Part shown: positions 6,088 to 7,420 of the stretch, piece by piece
Position numbering within the stretch: the stretch's first letter is position 1
Layout of the letters: each line of letters starts with the position of its first letter
Assembly (NCBI GenBank): GCA_036272735.1
Contig: DATAYF010000355.1
Location: 1 to 7,420 of the forward strand
DNA from: DATAYF01 sp036272735
GTDB taxonomy: Bacteria; Chloroflexota; Ktedonobacteria; Ktedonobacterales; Ktedonobacteraceae
DNA length: 7,420 bases
Reading direction: 5' to 3'
Notes under the pieces: model-generated
What the model saw: only the letters and a program-made list of their open reading frames with translations
What the model was told of the DNA's origin: nothing
The model's database searches: none
Position numbers and translations under genes: made by a program

Positions 6088-7317
6088 ATGTTTGTCTATG
6101 TACGAAATAAAGATGGACGGCCTTTGATGCCTTGTACACCTGCGAAAGCGCGCAAACTCCTCCGCGCTGGGAACGCCAGTGTGGTCAAACGGAGTCCCTT
6201 CACGATCCAACTGAGTTGGATGTGCGAAGGGCACGTGCAAGAAGTACGAGCGGGCATCGACAAGGGCAGCCATACCACGGGCATCTGTTGTATCGGCAAT
6301 GGACAGGCGCTTTTTTCAGCCGAGATCCATCATCGTAAGGATATGAAAGAGAAGATGGATGATCGCCGAGACCGACGCAAGAGCCGTCGATCCCGGAAAT
6401 GGTATCGCCCGTGCCGTTTTCAGAACCGGGCTTCAAGTAAGCGAAATGGGCGACTTTCTCCGTCCATTAAAACCAATGTGGAAGAAATCATTCGCGTGGT
6501 GCGGCAGACCCCGCTTCCCATTTCATCCATTGCTGTAGAAGATGTTCAGGTAGATATCGCTCGCCTCAATGACCCCACCTTGCACGGATCGCAATATCAG
6601 GACCTCACACGGCTCGATGAAAATTTGCGTATCGCTTGCCTGATGCGCGACGGCTACGCTTGTCAACAGTGTGGGAAGAAAAACATTCGTCTTGAAGCTC
6701 ATCATTTGATCTTCCGCGAACACGGTGGCAAGGACACGCTTGCGAATTTGTTGACGCTGTGTGAAGTATGCCATCATAAACTGCATGAAGGGAAGATCGC
6801 CTTAAAAAAAGTGGGAGTGAGCGGTCGTCTCGACCAGATTGCTCAGCATACCATGCAAGGGAAGAACTATTTGTATGCTACGCTTGGGAAAGAGATGCCC
6901 CTGTCTACACTCTTTGGCTACCAGACGGCGACCTTACGTAAAGCTAGAGGTTTGCCAAAAACGCACATCATCGATGCGCTCTGTATCGCGACCTATCACA
7001 CAGGAGAATCAATCACGGAGCCAGAGAGCAATGGGTATTCCATCCGGTTCCGTCCCAGACAAACTCGGAAGCGGTTTCACTGCTTGCCGCAAAAAGGGAA
7101 AGGGCGCGTACAGTACCAAGTGTATGAAGAGCTAAAAGGTTTTAGGAAAGGTGATATTGTTCTGATCAAAAAACAGTGGATCAAACAAGTGAATGCGATC
7201 TATGCAGAGGGACGGTTAGCCTTCAAACGGGTGAAAGGCGAGCCTGCGAACGCCAAACCAGAGGATTGCCGCCTGCTCGAACGCGAGCAAACAATCATCT
7301 GGGGAAAAATGTCTTGA
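6088..7317 (+). CDS. iscB: IscB RNA-guided endonuclease (RuvC + HNH)
   Basis: IscB proteins are transposon-encoded ancestors of Cas9 that use an omega RNA to cut DNA, with RuvC and HNH each cutting one strand. This 409-residue protein has the parts in order: PLMP domain (PLMP at 12-15, to about 45); RuvC-I with D58 in GIDKGS (56-61); an arginine-rich bridge helix (about 88-120); RuvC-II with E151 in VEDVQVD; an HNH domain (about 180-235) with zinc pairs C192/C195 and C225/C228, catalytic H206, N220 and H229; RuvC-III with H293 and D296 in KTHIIDALCIA; and a C-terminal domain (about 305-409) expected to contact RNA and the target-adjacent motif. All catalytic residues are present, so it is likely active. 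HNH makes it IscB, not IsrB. The start overlaps the omega-RNA region; the only near Shine-Dalgarno-like run, GAAGGG (6070-6075), is partly inside a hairpin. Confidence 0.92.
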   Translation: MFVYVRNKDGRPLMPCTPAKARKLLRAGNASVVKRSPFTIQLSWMCEGHVQEVRAGIDKGSHTTGICCIGNGQALFSAEIHHRKDMKEKMDDRRDRRKSRRSRKWYRPCRFQNRASSKRNGRLSPSIKTNVEEIIRVVRQTPLPISSIAVEDVQVDIARLNDPTLHGSQYQDLTRLDENLRIACLMRDGYACQQCGKKNIRLEAHHLIFREHGGKDTLANLLTLCEVCHHKLHEGKIALKKVGVSGRLDQIAQHTMQGKNYLYATLGKEMPLSTLFGYQTATLRKARGLPKTHIIDALCIATYHTGESITEPESNGYSIRFRPRQTRKRFHCLPQKGKGRVQYQVYEELKGFRKGDIVLIKKQWIKQVNAIYAEGRLAFKRVKGEPANAKPEDCRLLEREQTIIWGKMS

Positions 7318-7332
7318 AACGCAAGAAACCGC

Positions 7333-7352
7333 GAGATTTCGCTAGAGATTTC
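7333..7352. repeat. Short direct repeat GAGATTTC x2
   Basis: GAGATTTC occurs at 7333-7340 and 7345-7352 in the 3' flank of iscB. It is likely part of the element's right end, but the copies are too short to be sure they matter. Confidence 0.3.
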
Positions 7353-7370
7353 ACCCCACCGAGCCAGGAG

Positions 7371-7393
7371 TCCCCGGCGTTCACGCCTGGGGA
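7371..7393. repeat. Right-end hairpin of the IS200/IS605-type element
   Basis: TCCCCGGCG (7371-7379) pairs with CGCC-T-GGGGA (7384-7393) around a TTCA loop, with one bulged T at 7388. Imperfect hairpins with a bulge near the end are what Y1 transposases of the IS200/IS605 group recognise. It lies 54 nt after the iscB stop, the expected place for the right end, and may double as a terminator. Confidence 0.65.
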
Positions 7394-7420
7394 GGAATGG
7401 CGAGTCCTTATTTGGGGCTT

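Larger units (their letters stand above)
5885..7420 (+). mobile_element. IS200/IS605-type element carrying omega RNA and iscB, no tnpA
   Basis: The element consists of the omega RNA, iscB and a right-end hairpin at 7371-7393. The left boundary is placed near the start of the conserved RNA structure; the right end is at or beyond the last bases of the window. No Y1 transposase gene (tnpA) is present, as is common for iscB loci, so mobilisation would need a transposase in trans. The insertion lies about 60 bp downstream of the cysS fusion gene and does not disrupt it. Confidence 0.6.

Noticed and set aside
6088..7317. Annotation as IsrB, TnpB or a plain HNH endonuclease
   Set aside because: IsrB lacks HNH and TnpB lacks both HNH and the PLMP domain; a plain HNH protein would lack the three RuvC motifs and bridge helix seen here.

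Overview
The window looks like chromosomal DNA of a Chloroflexota bacterium, most likely a Ktedonobacter-type organism. This is an inference from three things: moderately high GC with spacious intergenic regions, a divergent cysteinyl-tRNA synthetase of the 'NITDVGH' type, and an IscB/omega-RNA locus of the kind Ktedonobacter racemifer is known to carry in many copies. No rRNA or tRNA gene is visible. All convincing genes are on the + strand.

Layout. Positions 1-385 hold no gene I can recognise, only short open frames that may be the decayed end of something to the left. A perfect 16-bp inverted repeat (386-436) acts or looks like a bidirectional terminator and abuts an extended -10 promoter (451-459). 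After a leader of roughly 240 nt comes a sodium:solute symporter (705-2357) of the SGLT-like branch. A very strong hairpin (2365-2413) and an 84-residue two-helix membrane protein (2453-2707) follow. A second extended -10 promoter (2767-2775) precedes a YqeY/GatB-like protein (2812-3294). A third long hairpin (3335-3403) then leads into an 800-codon gene (3425-5827). That gene encodes a complete cysteinyl-tRNA synthetase fused in frame to a GT2-type glycosyltransferase domain and a histidine-rich tail.

The right part (about 5885 to the window end) is a mobile element: a structured omega RNA (HEARO-like, about 5890-6087), an intact iscB gene (6088-7317), and an IS200/IS605-type terminal hairpin (7371-7393). 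No tnpA transposase is present, so the copy would depend on a transposase in trans or be immobile. IscB should use the omega RNA, with a guide read from the DNA just left of the element, to cut or nick matching DNA.

How the genes relate. The symporter and the small membrane protein form a likely transport unit. YqeY and CysRS are both linked to tRNA biology by family. The glycosyltransferase fusion has no obvious metabolic link to aminoacylation and is the most unusual chromosomal feature. The long intergenic hairpins recur and two share the core AGTAGGCC, which suggests a genome-wide family of palindromic intergenic repeats or terminators.
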